The notes: generated by a model not told the origin, from the sequence alone. A stretch of 64,000 nt of DNA from Leptospira soteropolitanensis (GCF_026151655.1 NZ_JAMQPN010000002.1:434001-498000); one strand, 5' to 3'. Shown: positions 27,167-38,480, counted from the stretch's first letter. Numbers and translations: made by a program.

Positions 27167-29335
27167 TTATTTTGAGGTTCTGGTAAAAACACCGTCCCAA
27201 TCCACTGCAGGCGGATTTTTAAATAAAGACTTACATCGTTCGATGAGGAGTTTACTTGCCTCATCTCTTTGTCCATAAATTTCTGACACTTTTTCAAAAG
27301 AATGAATGGCTTTTTCCCAATTTCGGTTCAAATAATATTGAAATCCCTCTTCATAGATTTTTTCTGCCTCGAACATGGTTGGACTCATATCCGATAAAAA
27401 ACAAACCAAACTATAGATTTTTACAGGTGCTTCCTTTCCTTTCACCCGAATCCAATCTAAAAACCTGAAATGAAACTCACCCTTACAAACTGATTCAATG
27501 CTTTCGGAGACCAAGATAGAAGCACCATAATCTTTCGCAGCTGCTTCTAACCTTGCGGCTAAATTTACCGTATCACCCATCATAGTATAGGATGCTAAAC
27601 TATCGGTTCCCATAAAACCAACCTTAGCTGGTCCACAATTGAGACCAATACGGAAAGCCATGTTTCTTGCTTGCTCCGTATAATCCTTTTTTTCCTGCCA
27701 ACTAAATCGGAGGTTTTCTAATTCAGCTAACATTTCTAATGCGGTTTTACATGCAAGCCTAGGATGGTCCTCGTTTTGGATGGGAGCACCAAAGATCCCA
27801 ACAATAGCATCTCCGATGTATTTGTCCAAAGTTCCAGAATTGGATTTTAGAATTTTTGTCATGGCAGAAAGGTATTCATTTAACAAACGAGCAAGGTCAC
27901 TTGCACTTAATTCTTCGCTGATGGATGAAAACCCAGCCACATCGGAGAAAAAAGCAGTAATCTCCCACTCTCCTCCTTTTTTTAAGGAATCCATATCTTC
28001 TAAGGCTTCACTCACAACACCTGGATCAACTAGGTTTCTTAAGATACTGTTGTATTTTCTTTTTTCTTTTCCTTCTGTATACGTGAGATATGCAAATCCG
28101 AGTAAGTAAGAAATAGGAAAAGCTATCACAAACGAAGAACTAGCAAGAACCAGATCCATACGATATAAAAAATAGAATACACCCACAAACACCGATACAG
28201 CAAAAATGGGATATAAATTCTTTAATAGATGCCATTGATTGATAAATAAAACAAGAACTCCGATAAAAAGAACCAACAAAGTAAATGCGATTCCATATAG
28301 TTCCGGTAACTCCCGTAACATATGCCCTTCAATCATATTGGAAGCAAAGACAGCCTGTCCTATCACACCTGGAAAAAGTCCGTGGGGTGTCACCACATCG
28401 TCATGAGTGGAAGCAGCAGAGGTTCCAATTAAAACAATTTTATTATCAAAAACAGAAGGTGGTACAAGGAGTTTTTCTGGGTCCTCCACCTCACTTGCGT
28501 TCAACTGGTTTAATGATTCAATGATACCTGCAGCGGAAAAACGTGGAATGTTTCGAAGTTCTTGTTCTGTATAAAAATACGCTCGAACGAGCCCATCTTT
28601 TCCGAGTGGGATTTCCCTCTTTATATCTCCTTTTTCGAGAAAAAAACGACCGTCTTTCCATTCCGTTTTGTATGGTTCACCAGCAACAAACGCCTGCACG
28701 GCAACCGTCGGGAAATGTTTATTTTTCCAACGGATAAATGGAGTAAACCTTCGAAGGATTCCGTCTCCATCAGGAATGACATTCACAACATGAATCATTG
28801 GAGACGATTCCCCAATTTCTCCAATCGGAAAGGAAACATTTTCATACCTTGGAAAAGGGATATCCAAAGGCATAGGAACATTAAACCTTTCACTTAAATC
28901 TTCTTCATTTTTTCTTGGGATAACGATTCCACCATCTCTAAAATTTGCCGCATGGGAGATTTCACCCAAATTGATGTTTGCTGCAACTAATGCATCATCG
29001 TAGTCTGACCTTTCCGTAAACATAATATCAATAATTGTAATTTTGGGATGGGTGATGAGTTTGGTATAACCGATAAGTGTGGGATAAATCGTTCTTTTCC
29101 AAGGCCACTGCCCAAGCTCAGGATGGTCTGCGTATTTGGCAATACTTTGTTCATCAATATCAATTATGACAACGTCTTTAGAAAGATTATGATGAGAGGG
29201 AAGTAAATGAAAAAAAGAGTCGGATATTTTTCGATTTAATGTTTGGGAAAAACCGAGTAAAGATATGATACCTAAAATGATTCCAGGTACAATCACCATT
29301 AAGAAAAATGGAAAAAGAAATTTTTTATGTTTCAT
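27167..29335 (-). CDS. CHASE2-domain adenylate/guanylate cyclase
   Basis: The 722-residue protein has an N-terminal membrane segment, a CHASE2 extracellular sensor (about 35-335, with [14 protein letters not shown]), three membrane segments (about 345-425) and a class III cyclase domain (about 455-640). The metal-binding aspartates are in FFSDVAGF and KYIGDAIVG, and the substrate segment is [17 protein letters not shown]-like tail (about 660-705) follows. It should make cAMP or cGMP. Its start overlaps the stop of the M48 peptidase gene (ATGA, 29332-29335), so the two are coupled. Confidence 0.92.
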   Translation of the reverse strand: MKHKKFLFPFFLMVIVPGIILGIISLLGFSQTLNRKISDSFFHLLPSHHNLSKDVVIIDIDEQSIAKYADHPELGQWPWKRTIYPTLIGYTKLITHPKITIIDIMFTERSDYDDALVAANINLGEISHAANFRDGGIVIPRKNEEDLSERFNVPMPLDIPFPRYENVSFPIGEIGESSPMIHVVNVIPDGDGILRRFTPFIRWKNKHFPTVAVQAFVAGEPYKTEWKDGRFFLEKGDIKREIPLGKDGLVRAYFYTEQELRNIPRFSAAGIIESLNQLNASEVEDPEKLLVPPSVFDNKIVLIGTSAASTHDDVVTPHGLFPGVIGQAVFASNMIEGHMLRELPELYGIAFTLLVLFIGVLVLFINQWHLLKNLYPIFAVSVFVGVFYFLYRMDLVLASSSFVIAFPISYLLGFAYLTYTEGKEKRKYNSILRNLVDPGVVSEALEDMDSLKKGGEWEITAFFSDVAGFSSISEELSASDLARLLNEYLSAMTKILKSNSGTLDKYIGDAIVGIFGAPIQNEDHPRLACKTALEMLAELENLRFSWQEKKDYTEQARNMAFRIGLNCGPAKVGFMGTDSLASYTMMGDTVNLAARLEAAAKDYGASILVSESIESVCKGEFHFRFLDWIRVKGKEAPVKIYSLVCFLSDMSPTMFEAEKIYEEGFQYYLNRNWEKAIHSFEKVSEIYGQRDEASKLLIERCKSLFKNPPAVDWDGVFTRTSK

Positions 29336-30558
29336 GGTTTTAATTTAGATTTGAATTCTTGCCAACGATCTTTTACATTAACGCGACTCTCTGCAGAAGT
29401 CGAAGATTCGAAAAACACTAATTTGGCGATGCGAACTGTAGTATCAGGATGGGTCTTTTTAAAAGAATCTGTGCCTTCTGATTTGGACAAAGTGTTAAGA
29501 TAACTCGATAACCCTACTGGAGAAAATCCAGCTTGGCTTGTTAGACCCACCGCTGCTTCATCGGCTTCCAATTCCAATTTCATATCTCGTCCTGTCTCAA
29601 ACAGTTGTTTTTCCATTTCGTCCAAAAGCGAAGAAGTTGCCGCATTGATGACTTCTGTCCCTGGTGGAGCAAGAAGGCTTGAAATGACATCGATCAATTC
29701 ATTGGATCCTTGAAATTCTCCATTATGAAAGAGTACAATGTGTCCCATTTCATGCCCTATGATTCCGGCAAGTTCAGCTTCTGAATGGATTTTTTTAAGA
29801 CTTCCGGTGGTTAAAAAAATATACCCTCCAGGACAAGCAAAAGCATTGATTTCTGAGGACTCAATCACTCCCACCCGGAAGTTCAAATCCCTTCTAGAAG
29901 AAACGGCCGCTAATTGGGAGGTGATACCATTCAAATAGCCGGTTAACTCCTCATCTTTCACTAGAGTGTATTTTTTTAAAAGTCTAGCAGCAAGAGATCG
30001 GCCTAGTTTAACTTCCGCTTTTGTTTCTTTTAGGACCTCTGGCTCAGAATTACTAAAAAAGAAATTTCGGATATTCGAATTTTCAAACTTAGTAAATCCC
30101 CCATTTGTGTTTGTATTTTCTGTGTCAAAAGGTACGGACTCTAACCAACGTAAGGATTCGAAATCATACAGATCTCCTTCCCCACGAACACGCATTTTTT
30201 GGGTTTCCGAAAGCCCTCTTGCTGCAGCAGTTTTTGTAAAATCAGAGGCTCTTTGTCTTGCAACGACTGCTTCAGAAGAATTGGATGTAACTCCCAATTT
30301 GATTTGGTTTCCTGGAGGAAGTGGAGAAACAAATAATTTTGATACCCAACCCATCTTCCCTTCCGCTCGTACCTGAACAAAAAGCCCTTGTTCGCTGACC
30401 GGTGATAGACTCTCCCCCATTTGCAAAGGGGAACCATCTGCATTCAGTTTTGGCTGAGAAAGAAGTTTTGCCTTTGTGCTTTGTACGTATACATTGCCCT
30501 TGGACAGAACAGAATGTGCAAAAATAAGAATCAAAAAGAAGTGAGATAGCGCTCTCAT
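29332..30558 (-). CDS. Exported M48-family metallopeptidase with SH3-like domain
   Basis: The 408-residue protein has a signal peptide (first about 19 residues), a bacterial SH3-type domain (about 22-85, with VQVRAEGKMGWVSKLFVSP) and a M48 peptidase domain with HEMGH (about residue 270) and the third zinc ligand in ELEADEAAV (about 330). It probably degrades or processes envelope proteins; substrates are unknown. It is followed by the cyclase gene with a four-base overlap. Confidence 0.88.
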   Translation of the reverse strand: MRALSHFFLILIFAHSVLSKGNVYVQSTKAKLLSQPKLNADGSPLQMGESLSPVSEQGLFVQVRAEGKMGWVSKLFVSPLPPGNQIKLGVTSNSSEAVVARQRASDFTKTAAARGLSETQKMRVRGEGDLYDFESLRWLESVPFDTENTNTNGGFTKFENSNIRNFFFSNSEPEVLKETKAEVKLGRSLAARLLKKYTLVKDEELTGYLNGITSQLAAVSSRRDLNFRVGVIESSEINAFACPGGYIFLTTGSLKKIHSEAELAGIIGHEMGHIVLFHNGEFQGSNELIDVISSLLAPPGTEVINAATSSLLDEMEKQLFETGRDMKLELEADEAAVGLTSQAGFSPVGLSSYLNTLSKSEGTDSFKKTHPDTTVRIAKLVFFESSTSAESRVNVKDRWQEFKSKLKP

Positions 30559-30657
30559 TCAAGAAATTATGTTTTTTCCTAGCAGTTTGGAAACTCTTTT
30601 TTTATAGAAAGACTTTAGAATTGACATTTCCTTTCGAATACATGAAATGATCGCGAG

Positions 30658-32199
30658 ATGAATCGTCTATTTCTAATTCTCTTTTTCATTTCCTTTGCTT
30701 TTGTTGGCTGTAAAAAAGAGAAAGATAAAAGTAATTCCTTAGAAGCTTTAATCACTCGCTTTCTAATCCGAAGTTTATTAAACTCCAATATCGACTCAGA
30801 ACTTCCTTCCAATTTGAGTGTAGCTGTTCCTCGTTCTATTCGAAAACCTTCTTCTGGGCTTGGAGCTTCCCTTGGTAAAACACCCAAATCTGTAAAATCA
30901 CTCTCACAAACAAAAGGAGTGGCTCAAGATACTTTTGACGCAGGATTTACAGGCCAAGCCTTTCTTACAGAAGGTACATCCATCGTATCAGAAATCTTAC
31001 GAGATTCCAAACGAGACTTAGTTCTCATCAGTGGTGCTTACAAAACTGCAAAATCTAAACCAGGTGTTTGTATTCCCGGTGGAACTTCTACTGTACGAAT
31101 CACACAATCAATGGAAGACGAATTCTTAGAGGGAATGGAAAGGTTGGGTCTAAGTGCTGACGAAGCAAGAGGCGAACTGATAAGCCTTCAAAATGAAGGC
31201 ATTCTACCTCTTATTGGCCAAGCGGTACCAACCCCAGCAATGGTATATCGCCAACTTTCCAATGAGTATGATGTGCAAGTAGACTATTCTTTTGCTGATT
31301 CCATTGGAACACCTCAGCCTTGTCCGGCTAATAATAAATTTCAAAAGAGTATCAAATTCAAATCGGATAAATCAAAAATTTTTAGCTCCATTACCCGCTC
31401 TTTAAAAGTTTTTGGAATTTCTCTCAGTGTGGATGCATCCATTACCTACATTACCCAAGAAGGAAAAAAAGACAAAGCCATTTTAAATATCAAACAAGTC
31501 ACTTCAGGTTCGGGGAATGTTGATAAATCTACAACTAGGTTTACCTTTGAAGAGTGCGAAAATGATACCAATGCTAATACTAATAAATGCGTAACACTTA
31601 GTTATAGTAACGTGTATGATACAAGTTCAGGAGATAAAATTACAACGACAGTCAAAGGAAAAACCAATGATTTCGGGGGGTATGTAACTACAGAATACAT
31701 CGATAATTATAATGAAGAAGAATACTACCTAGAAGAAACCTATGATGAAAATGGTGACACTGGTTATTTTGCTGTAGATTATTATGATGTTGGAAACTCA
31801 ACAAATGATTATGAAGAATTAGGATATTATGATTCTGATCTTTATGGTCAGTTTTATGAAAGTGGAACCAATGCTTACCAATTTGAATGGGATGCCTTTG
31901 TTGATTTTTCAAGTGCTATTCCTGGAGCTACAGGAATTGGCATTGATGCGGGTTTCAATGAATACGACGCTTACGTTTTGATGCCAGCTGGCGTAGATCC
32001 CAATATTTATCCTGACGAATACATTGGTTGGGGGGAGTTTTTTAACAATGTGAATAGTGGAGGTCCCGTCTATTACATAGATTTCTACGGAACCGCTGAT
32101 CAAATTCCAACTGCAGAAGTTTGGCGGTATTATATCGATTCCAGTGGAAACGAACAATATGTTTCAGTCGCAGCAAGTAATACAGTAGTACAAATTTAA
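30658..32199 (+). CDS. Hypothetical lipoprotein with Tyr/Asp/Glu-rich region
   Basis: The 513-residue protein begins with a signal and lipobox (LFFISFAFVGC, Cys18). Residues about 330-420 are extremely rich in Tyr, Asp, Glu, Asn and Gly (for example EEYYLEETYDENGD and DYYDVGN). The C-terminal part contains short aromatic/acidic segments too. I recognise no domain. It lies 19 bases before the FadL-type gene on the same strand, so the two may act together at the outer membrane. Confidence 0.7.
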   Translation: MNRLFLILFFISFAFVGCKKEKDKSNSLEALITRFLIRSLLNSNIDSELPSNLSVAVPRSIRKPSSGLGASLGKTPKSVKSLSQTKGVAQDTFDAGFTGQAFLTEGTSIVSEILRDSKRDLVLISGAYKTAKSKPGVCIPGGTSTVRITQSMEDEFLEGMERLGLSADEARGELISLQNEGILPLIGQAVPTPAMVYRQLSNEYDVQVDYSFADSIGTPQPCPANNKFQKSIKFKSDKSKIFSSITRSLKVFGISLSVDASITYITQEGKKDKAILNIKQVTSGSGNVDKSTTRFTFEECENDTNANTNKCVTLSYSNVYDTSSGDKITTTVKGKTNDFGGYVTTEYIDNYNEEEYYLEETYDENGDTGYFAVDYYDVGNSTNDYEELGYYDSDLYGQFYESGTNAYQFEWDAFVDFSSAIPGATGIGIDAGFNEYDAYVLMPAGVDPNIYPDEYIGWGEFFNNVNSGGPVYYIDFYGTADQIPTAEVWRYYIDSSGNEQYVSVAASNTVVQI

Positions 32200-32218
32200 A
32201 ATAGAATTGAAACCCAAT

Positions 32219-33685
32219 ATGTTAGAAAAAAAACAAATTAAAATTTATAGCCTTCTTATATCCATATCCTTGTTTAGTCCTAGTGTTTTATTTTCTTCGG
32301 AACCTTTTCATAATATCCAAGGATTCTACGGAGAAAGAGCAGCTGGACTTGGTGGTGCCTTTACAGCTATTGCCGATGACCCTTCTGGTGCCTATTATAA
32401 CCCGGCTGGACTTGGATTTACTTACAACGATAGAATTTCTATTTCCGCAAGCAACTTCAAAGACGTAAAACGCAGTTATATCAACATAGATACTCCAGGA
32501 CAAATTTATAACCAAACACACCAAGGTTTTGATCCAAACTTTATTGGTTTACTAAAAAACTTTGATCGTTGGAAGTTTGCCTTCTCCATCGTAAACACAT
32601 ACAATTACTCTTATAACCGTGTGGACCAAGTCAACTACCCACTAATATCTCCCACAATCAATTCAACAAGAAACTATACCAAAGAAAGATACAACCAACT
32701 GCTTGTTGGACCAAGTGCTGCCTATTTACTTTCCGACAAACTATCGCTTGGTGCCACACTTTATTACGTGAATGATACCAAGGAAGTTTCGAGAACACAA
32801 TTCCAACAATTCTCCGACCTAAGTTATGTAATGCGTTCTTATGTGGACAATCGAAGAACATCTGCCATTATGCCAGTGCTTGGCATCCAATACCAACCAA
32901 TCCAAAAACTCTCTCTCGGAATGAGTTACCGCAGAACCTTTGTGACGGGAGGTAACCGTCTCTACAACGAAGTATATGCTGACTCAACAAGAAGACCCGG
33001 AACCTCCGCCATCGATTTTATTGAGGGTACAGGAGATGGTGCCTCCGCTATAGAGGCCGGAGTTTTAAACCAACGACCGAAACTTACCACATCCATTCCG
33101 CAAACTTCTGAGTTACGGTTTGGAGTTGCCTTCTTTCCAACTTCCCGGTTTTTAGCATCCTTTGATATGATTCATACCACTGGATACAAATCGCGAAGGA
33201 ACCAAGATGAAATCAGTTCATTTGGAAGAAGAGTTACTTACACCATAAATGATACCGAAGTCAGGGAATTGACAAGAGTATCTACCACCAATTTTGCTGC
33301 AGGTATGGAATACTACCTTACTGACACATTTTCAGTGTTAAGTGGCATATACACGAACGAACCCAATACAAAACCAATATCTTGGACAGAGTCGGCAGTC
33401 GATTTGTATTTACAAAACACTTACGGAAACCAAGTGCAGGCAAATTCCGGCGACTCGAGTGTGATTTACAAAGTAGCCAGGTCAGGAACCAATCCAAGAA
33501 ATGAATATTCCCGAAACAAAGGGCTAAGTTTAGGTTTTTCTTGGGTCACATCCAAGTCATCCATCTCTGTAACTTATATCAGAGAAGTAGGATATGGAAA
33601 TTCTCGTATTGATCCTAACTCACTTGCACAATCATTTGAATACAGCGCTCATTCCATTTACCTTATGGTAAGTTCTAGGAATTAA
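32219..33685 (+). CDS. FadL/OmpP1-type outer membrane protein
   Basis: The 488-residue product (ATG at 32219; a TTG 12 bases earlier is less likely) has a signal peptide ending near SVLFS and then the family's N-terminal pattern: GFYGERAAGLGGAFTAIADD, followed by PSGAYYNPAGL (about residues 30-65). Alternating aromatic and polar beta strands run to the end, which closes with an aromatic-rich strand. FadL-family proteins take up long-chain fatty acids or other hydrophobic compounds through a beta-barrel; the substrate is not deducible. Confidence 0.85.
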   Translation: MLEKKQIKIYSLLISISLFSPSVLFSSEPFHNIQGFYGERAAGLGGAFTAIADDPSGAYYNPAGLGFTYNDRISISASNFKDVKRSYINIDTPGQIYNQTHQGFDPNFIGLLKNFDRWKFAFSIVNTYNYSYNRVDQVNYPLISPTINSTRNYTKERYNQLLVGPSAAYLLSDKLSLGATLYYVNDTKEVSRTQFQQFSDLSYVMRSYVDNRRTSAIMPVLGIQYQPIQKLSLGMSYRRTFVTGGNRLYNEVYADSTRRPGTSAIDFIEGTGDGASAIEAGVLNQRPKLTTSIPQTSELRFGVAFFPTSRFLASFDMIHTTGYKSRRNQDEISSFGRRVTYTINDTEVRELTRVSTTNFAAGMEYYLTDTFSVLSGIYTNEPNTKPISWTESAVDLYLQNTYGNQVQANSGDSSVIYKVARSGTNPRNEYSRNKGLSLGFSWVTSKSSISVTYIREVGYGNSRIDPNSLAQSFEYSAHSIYLMVSSRN

Positions 33686-33730
33686 TATATTTTACTTGTC
33701 CAATTGTATCCATCTCCCAATTTTAAGGTG

Positions 33731-36340
33731 ATGGCGTTGGAACTTACTGACCAAAGACTAATCAATACCATTTTATCACAATCGGTTCATGCGATTGTGA
33801 TCTCCGATTTAGAAGGTAACCTTGAGTATGTAAACCCGGCTTTCCTTTCGCTTTGGGGTTATCAACATTTGGATGAAGTAATCGGTCAAAACTCACTCAA
33901 GTTCACCGATGAAGTTGAAAAAACAAAACATATTTTATCCGAAATACTAACCCATTCAGAATGGAAAGGTGAATTGACTGCCAAAAGAAAAGATGGCTCC
34001 ACTTTCGACATAGCTGTCACTGCTTATAGCTCTAAAGACAAACAAGGCAATATAACTCACCTCCTTGCTAGTTTCTCAGACCTTACCAAAACAAAAGAGT
34101 TAGAACAATATCAAAAGGAACGAGAAATCTACTTTTCCCAGATCTTAGATTCAATTACTGATTTAGTTTTTTGTAAGGATAAAAACTTTAAGGTCACCTA
34201 TGCCAATAAAGCTTGTGCTGACTTTTATGGAGTAAGCAAACAAGAGTTAATAGGAATTCAAGATGTCGATTATAATAAAAATGAATACACAAATGCATAT
34301 CATCTAGAAGACAAAAAGGTTTTTGATACGGGAATCACAAGTTACATAAGAAAAGAACCTAATATCAATAAAAATAATATCACAAGAATTTTTGAGACTG
34401 TAAAAAATCCAATTAGAGATGGGCAAGGCTCTATCAAAGAAATCGTCGGGGTATCCAGAGACATTACCGAAACATTGGTTTTGGAAGATCGATTGCAATT
34501 AGTCACAGAATTAACCTCTGACTATATTTATACCGCAAAAATAACGAGTGGCGAAGTGATTGCAGAATGGAGTTCTAAGGAACTCACAACTACATCAGGA
34601 TATTCTATTGAAGAAATAGGTAAGTTAGGTGGTTGGTTCAATATCATTCTAAAGGAGGACTTAACCAATTTAGCCGAACGTATGACAAAAATTTTAAAGG
34701 GAGAAACGGGTGTGGTAGAATACCGTATCCGAACCAAATCAGGAAAAATCAAATGGTTGCGTGACTACACTCGTCCTATTCCAGGCGGGGATGGTAAAAT
34801 CACATCCATCATTGGTGCAGTCAAAGACATCACAATTGAAAAAGAAACAGAATTAAAATACTTATCCAGTAGCCAAAGATACCAAGCTGCAATGAAGTCT
34901 GCCTTAGAAGCTATTTACTTTTTAGCTGCTTCTAAAAACAAAGATGGAGAAATCATTGATTTCATCATCTCCGACGTAAATGAAAAAGCAGAAGAACAAC
35001 TTGGGATGAAAAAAGAGGAACTACTGGGAAAAGGAATTTGCCAACTATTTCCAGTCAACAGAGAGAATGGTTTCTTTGAAAAATATAAAGAAGTGGCAGA
35101 AACAAAAGTTGCCTTAGAGGAAGAATTCCAAATTCCAGGTAGCTATGTAGCACCGGGATATTATTACCATCAAGTCATTCCCACTAACGATGGAATTGTG
35201 ATTCAAAACCGAGATATTTCGGATAGAAAGAGGATGGAAGAACTTCTCCTCAGAACCAATCGTCTGGCAAAAGTCGGAAGTTTTGATTATGATTTAACAA
35301 AAAAACAAATCACTCTTTCCATTGTGGCCACAGAAATTTTAGTCCAATCCTCCCATCATATTGAGGGGGTAGATTTAAGTTTTTTTGGAATAGAAGAGTT
35401 TAGTTCCATCATCAAACAAAAAGAAATACATTGTATCAAAACAAAGGAAAATTTTGATTTAGAATGCCTCGTTCGTGCTGGATCAGAATTTGAATTTTGG
35501 ATTCGAATCATAGCAACACCAAAATTTTTGGAAAATACTTGTATTGGTTTTTATGGAGCCATTCAAAACATACATGACCAAAAACTTATTCAAGACTCCC
35601 TGCTAGAAAAAGAAACATTACTTTTGGCCCAAAATAAAGAATTGGAATCTTTAGTTCAAATTACTAAAAAACAAAACGAAAGACTAAAAGAATATACTTA
35701 TATTACATCACATAACCTAAGGGCACCGATTGCCAACTTAATTAGTCTTACGACTATGTTAAAAGAAACTCCTACTAATATGGAACTACTTGGATTAATT
35801 GAGTCCTCATCTTACCAACTAGATCAAATCATTCGAAACTTAAATGAACTTTTAAATATTGAGAAAGATACAAAAGAACTTCCCAAATCAAAAATTTTAA
35901 TCAAAGAAAGTATCGATTCACAACTTTTACTCTTAAAGAATGGTGCCAACCGAGAAATAGAGTTTATCAATCAAATCCCAGAAGAAATAAAACTTTTAGG
36001 ATTCCAAGCCTACTTCGATAGTATCGTAAGCAATATTCTAAGTAATGCAATCAAGTATTCGAATCCAAATCAAGTTTGTAAAATCTCAGTTTCACATGAA
36101 GAAACTAAGGATTTATTGAAAATTGCAATCAGTGATAATGGGACAGGAATTGATATCAATCGGCATGGCACAAAGTTATTCAAAATGAATTTCCGTTTGC
36201 GACAGGACGTTGAAGGCAAAGGAATGGGATTATTTCTAGCCAAACACCAAATTGAAGCCATGAACGGATCCGTTGAAGTAAAAAGTGAACTTGGAAAAGG
36301 ATCTACCTTTGTATTAACTTTTCCAAAAGTTTTACTTTGA
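33731..36340 (+). CDS. Multi-PAS sensor histidine kinase
   Basis: The 869-residue protein starts at the ATG at 33731, preceded by TAAGGTG; an upstream TTG is possible. It carries about five PAS/PAC units (about 1-115, 130-245, 255-370, 385-500, 510-620). A dimerisation helix follows with His in YITSHNLRAPIANL (about 660), then a HATPase domain with NAIKYSNP (N box, about 770), SDNGTGI (G1) and GKGMGLFLAKH (G2). No membrane segment is present, so it senses cytoplasmic cues. Its stop overlaps the patatin gene's stop by nine bases in convergent orientation. Confidence 0.9.
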   Translation: MALELTDQRLINTILSQSVHAIVISDLEGNLEYVNPAFLSLWGYQHLDEVIGQNSLKFTDEVEKTKHILSEILTHSEWKGELTAKRKDGSTFDIAVTAYSSKDKQGNITHLLASFSDLTKTKELEQYQKEREIYFSQILDSITDLVFCKDKNFKVTYANKACADFYGVSKQELIGIQDVDYNKNEYTNAYHLEDKKVFDTGITSYIRKEPNINKNNITRIFETVKNPIRDGQGSIKEIVGVSRDITETLVLEDRLQLVTELTSDYIYTAKITSGEVIAEWSSKELTTTSGYSIEEIGKLGGWFNIILKEDLTNLAERMTKILKGETGVVEYRIRTKSGKIKWLRDYTRPIPGGDGKITSIIGAVKDITIEKETELKYLSSSQRYQAAMKSALEAIYFLAASKNKDGEIIDFIISDVNEKAEEQLGMKKEELLGKGICQLFPVNRENGFFEKYKEVAETKVALEEEFQIPGSYVAPGYYYHQVIPTNDGIVIQNRDISDRKRMEELLLRTNRLAKVGSFDYDLTKKQITLSIVATEILVQSSHHIEGVDLSFFGIEEFSSIIKQKEIHCIKTKENFDLECLVRAGSEFEFWIRIIATPKFLENTCIGFYGAIQNIHDQKLIQDSLLEKETLLLAQNKELESLVQITKKQNERLKEYTYITSHNLRAPIANLISLTTMLKETPTNMELLGLIESSSYQLDQIIRNLNELLNIEKDTKELPKSKILIKESIDSQLLLLKNGANREIEFINQIPEEIKLLGFQAYFDSIVSNILSNAIKYSNPNQVCKISVSHEETKDLLKIAISDNGTGIDINRHGTKLFKMNFRLRQDVEGKGMGLFLAKHQIEAMNGSVEVKSELGKGSTFVLTFPKVLL

Positions 36341-37231
36341 ACTTGGGTTCAACATAAAAAATTCTTTGGCATCTTCATAACCATGACGTAGTAGAACTTC
36401 AGCCTGTTCTTTTTTAAAATTAAGAATACTCACAAGTCCCAACATTCTTTTGGGAGCAATCACTGAAATTTTTGCATTTTTAAACTGAGTTCGTAATCCC
36501 AACAAAAAGTTTTCTATTGGCGTAAGGCCTTTCATGACTGATTTCCTATATTCTAACCCTTGTTCTACGCTTCTATAGGAACCAAGAAGATACAATTCAA
36601 ATAAACGCTCTAAAGCTTCGTCTTTTGTTTCTGGAACATCCATCATCTGCACTCCTCCAACAGGAGAAAGTAAAACTACTACTATTTCTGATGCCTCATG
36701 CGTAAGTGCCGGAAGGATCGGAGTGTTAGCCATCACTCCCCCATCCCAATAAGGTTCACCGTCAATCATTTGCCAAGGAAAGATCATTGGTATAGCAGAA
36801 GATGCTAAAATATGTTCTATTCTTAAATTTGGATTTTCAAAAAATTTAAGTTCTGAGGTTAAAATATTCACAGCAGAAATAATTATTTTTGTTTTGGATT
36901 CATTTAACTTTGAAAAATCCAAATTCTCATGAATGAATTTTTTTAATGGATACGTTTCCACCAAAGGATAGTATCTCCTTCTAAATAATCCTTTTAACAT
37001 ATTCCAAATCGAATATCGCATGATATTTCGTTGGTTGAGCCTAAGCCACAACTCAGCCAAACGACTCGAATTCATTCCCGAACCAATAGCACAGGCATTG
37101 ATAGCGCCAACAGAAGTCCCACAAATGATGTCTGGTTTCCAATGAATTTCTTCTAAATACCGCAAAACACCTGCTTGGTACGCTCCTCTTGCGCCACCGC
37201 CAGACAATACCAATGCTCTTTTTTTCCCCAT
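36332..37231 (-). CDS. Patatin-like phospholipase
   Basis: The 299-residue protein has the patatin motifs: oxyanion SGGGARGAYQAG (about 10-21), nucleophile GTSVGA (Ser near 41) and catalytic DGG (about 168, in YWDGGVMANTP). Such enzymes cut acyl ester bonds in phospholipids. It follows the NlpC/P60 gene closely (about one base between stop and start) in a three-gene minus-strand run with the cNMP-patatin gene. Confidence 0.88.
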   Translation of the reverse strand: MGKKRALVLSGGGARGAYQAGVLRYLEEIHWKPDIICGTSVGAINACAIGSGMNSSRLAELWLRLNQRNIMRYSIWNMLKGLFRRRYYPLVETYPLKKFIHENLDFSKLNESKTKIIISAVNILTSELKFFENPNLRIEHILASSAIPMIFPWQMIDGEPYWDGGVMANTPILPALTHEASEIVVVLLSPVGGVQMMDVPETKDEALERLFELYLLGSYRSVEQGLEYRKSVMKGLTPIENFLLGLRTQFKNAKISVIAPKRMLGLVSILNFKKEQAEVLLRHGYEDAKEFFMLNPSSK

Positions 37232-37232
37232 A

Positions 37233-38480
37233 CTATTTTCCCACCGTAAAAATATCTCTGCCAGTTACATACCTTTCTTTCCACCATTTTTCATTTAGGG
37301 ATTGGATGACCACTCCCCGGCTTGTGGAGGCATGAATGAAGTTACCATTGTCTAAAACCATTCCTACATGAGTAATTTTACTAGTGTTTGGTGATGCAGA
37401 GAAAAATACCAAGTTTCCAATCTGTTGACGATCTCTTGAAACAGATTTTCCAATCTGTGCTTGGTCTCTTGCTGACCGTGGAATCATCCTTTCATTCATT
37501 CCTATTTTTGAATCGGTAAGTATTGATTTTGTCAGTCCAGAACAATCCACCCCCCTTCTCGAATAACCTCCATAAAGGTAAGGTGTTCCAATCCATTGAC
37601 GTCCCACTGGATCGACTAATTTTCGTTTATCTTTTTCACTAGAGGAATTGATCTTGGGGTCTAAAGTTTGTTCTTCCATAAAAATAACATTGGGGTCAAG
37701 TTTGGGTCTTTCCTTGGTCACCCATTCCCCTTGTTCATTCCAAATGATCTCTGTTCGCCTTTCTGAGATTTGAAAGTTTTCCATCGGAACGGATTTAGAA
37801 CTCAGTTGCATGCTATCGGTTTTGATTGCCTCCCAATGTGTTTCGTCAATTTTTCCTAATGAAGATTCATACCAATTTTTGAAAAATTTGTTCTTTTTCT
37901 CATCACTTAGATTTTCAAATTGTTTGGGAAGGTTAGATTCCAAATTATTTAGCGTGAGTTTCGAGTTGGATTCTTTTTTTCTAGACAATACTACCAAACG
38001 TCCTGCCACAAGAACGGAGGCACCACTCCATTTTTTTAAATTGGCAATTCTTAAAATTTCGAGTACGGTATCTTCAGAAACTTTTGAAAGATTCATTTCT
38101 TTAAAGAACTTACCCAGGTAAGGAATGTCTTTTTTACTTGGTTTTGCTGTGATAAAATAAGGAATTAATTCCTCTGTTTCTTCCCAATTAAATCCATAAT
38201 CTTTTAGAATGACAAACCTTTCGACTTCTGCTGCAAACTCTTCTGGTGGCATAGATTCAAAAGCCGCCCAAACTCGTAAGGATTTTACAATTTCTTTGAT
38301 AGCGGGGTCGTTTGCTCGGTCTCCCATACGTTTACGAATTTCATTTCGGATCAGAAGAGATTCCTGTTTATTATAAACTGATTCCACAAGCGAATCTATG
38401 TTTTGTGATGAAATAGAACTCACTGACAAAAGAAAGAAAATACAAATAAAAACCCATCGAAAACAAAGTTTCTGAAACAT
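37233..38480 (-). CDS. Exported NlpC/P60 cell-wall peptidase
   Basis: The 415-residue protein has a signal peptide (about 1-26), a helical N-domain of about 260 residues without a recognised motif, and a C-terminal NlpC/P60 domain. The catalytic Cys is in YGGYSRRGVDCSGL (about residue 313), the His in THVGMVL (about 371), and a following HAST (about 384). It should cleave peptidoglycan peptide stems. It lies 24 bases after the cNMP-patatin gene. Confidence 0.87.
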   Translation of the reverse strand: MFQKLCFRWVFICIFFLLSVSSISSQNIDSLVESVYNKQESLLIRNEIRKRMGDRANDPAIKEIVKSLRVWAAFESMPPEEFAAEVERFVILKDYGFNWEETEELIPYFITAKPSKKDIPYLGKFFKEMNLSKVSEDTVLEILRIANLKKWSGASVLVAGRLVVLSRKKESNSKLTLNNLESNLPKQFENLSDEKKNKFFKNWYESSLGKIDETHWEAIKTDSMQLSSKSVPMENFQISERRTEIIWNEQGEWVTKERPKLDPNVIFMEEQTLDPKINSSSEKDKRKLVDPVGRQWIGTPYLYGGYSRRGVDCSGLTKSILTDSKIGMNERMIPRSARDQAQIGKSVSRDRQQIGNLVFFSASPNTSKITHVGMVLDNGNFIHASTSRGVVIQSLNEKWWKERYVTGRDIFTVGK

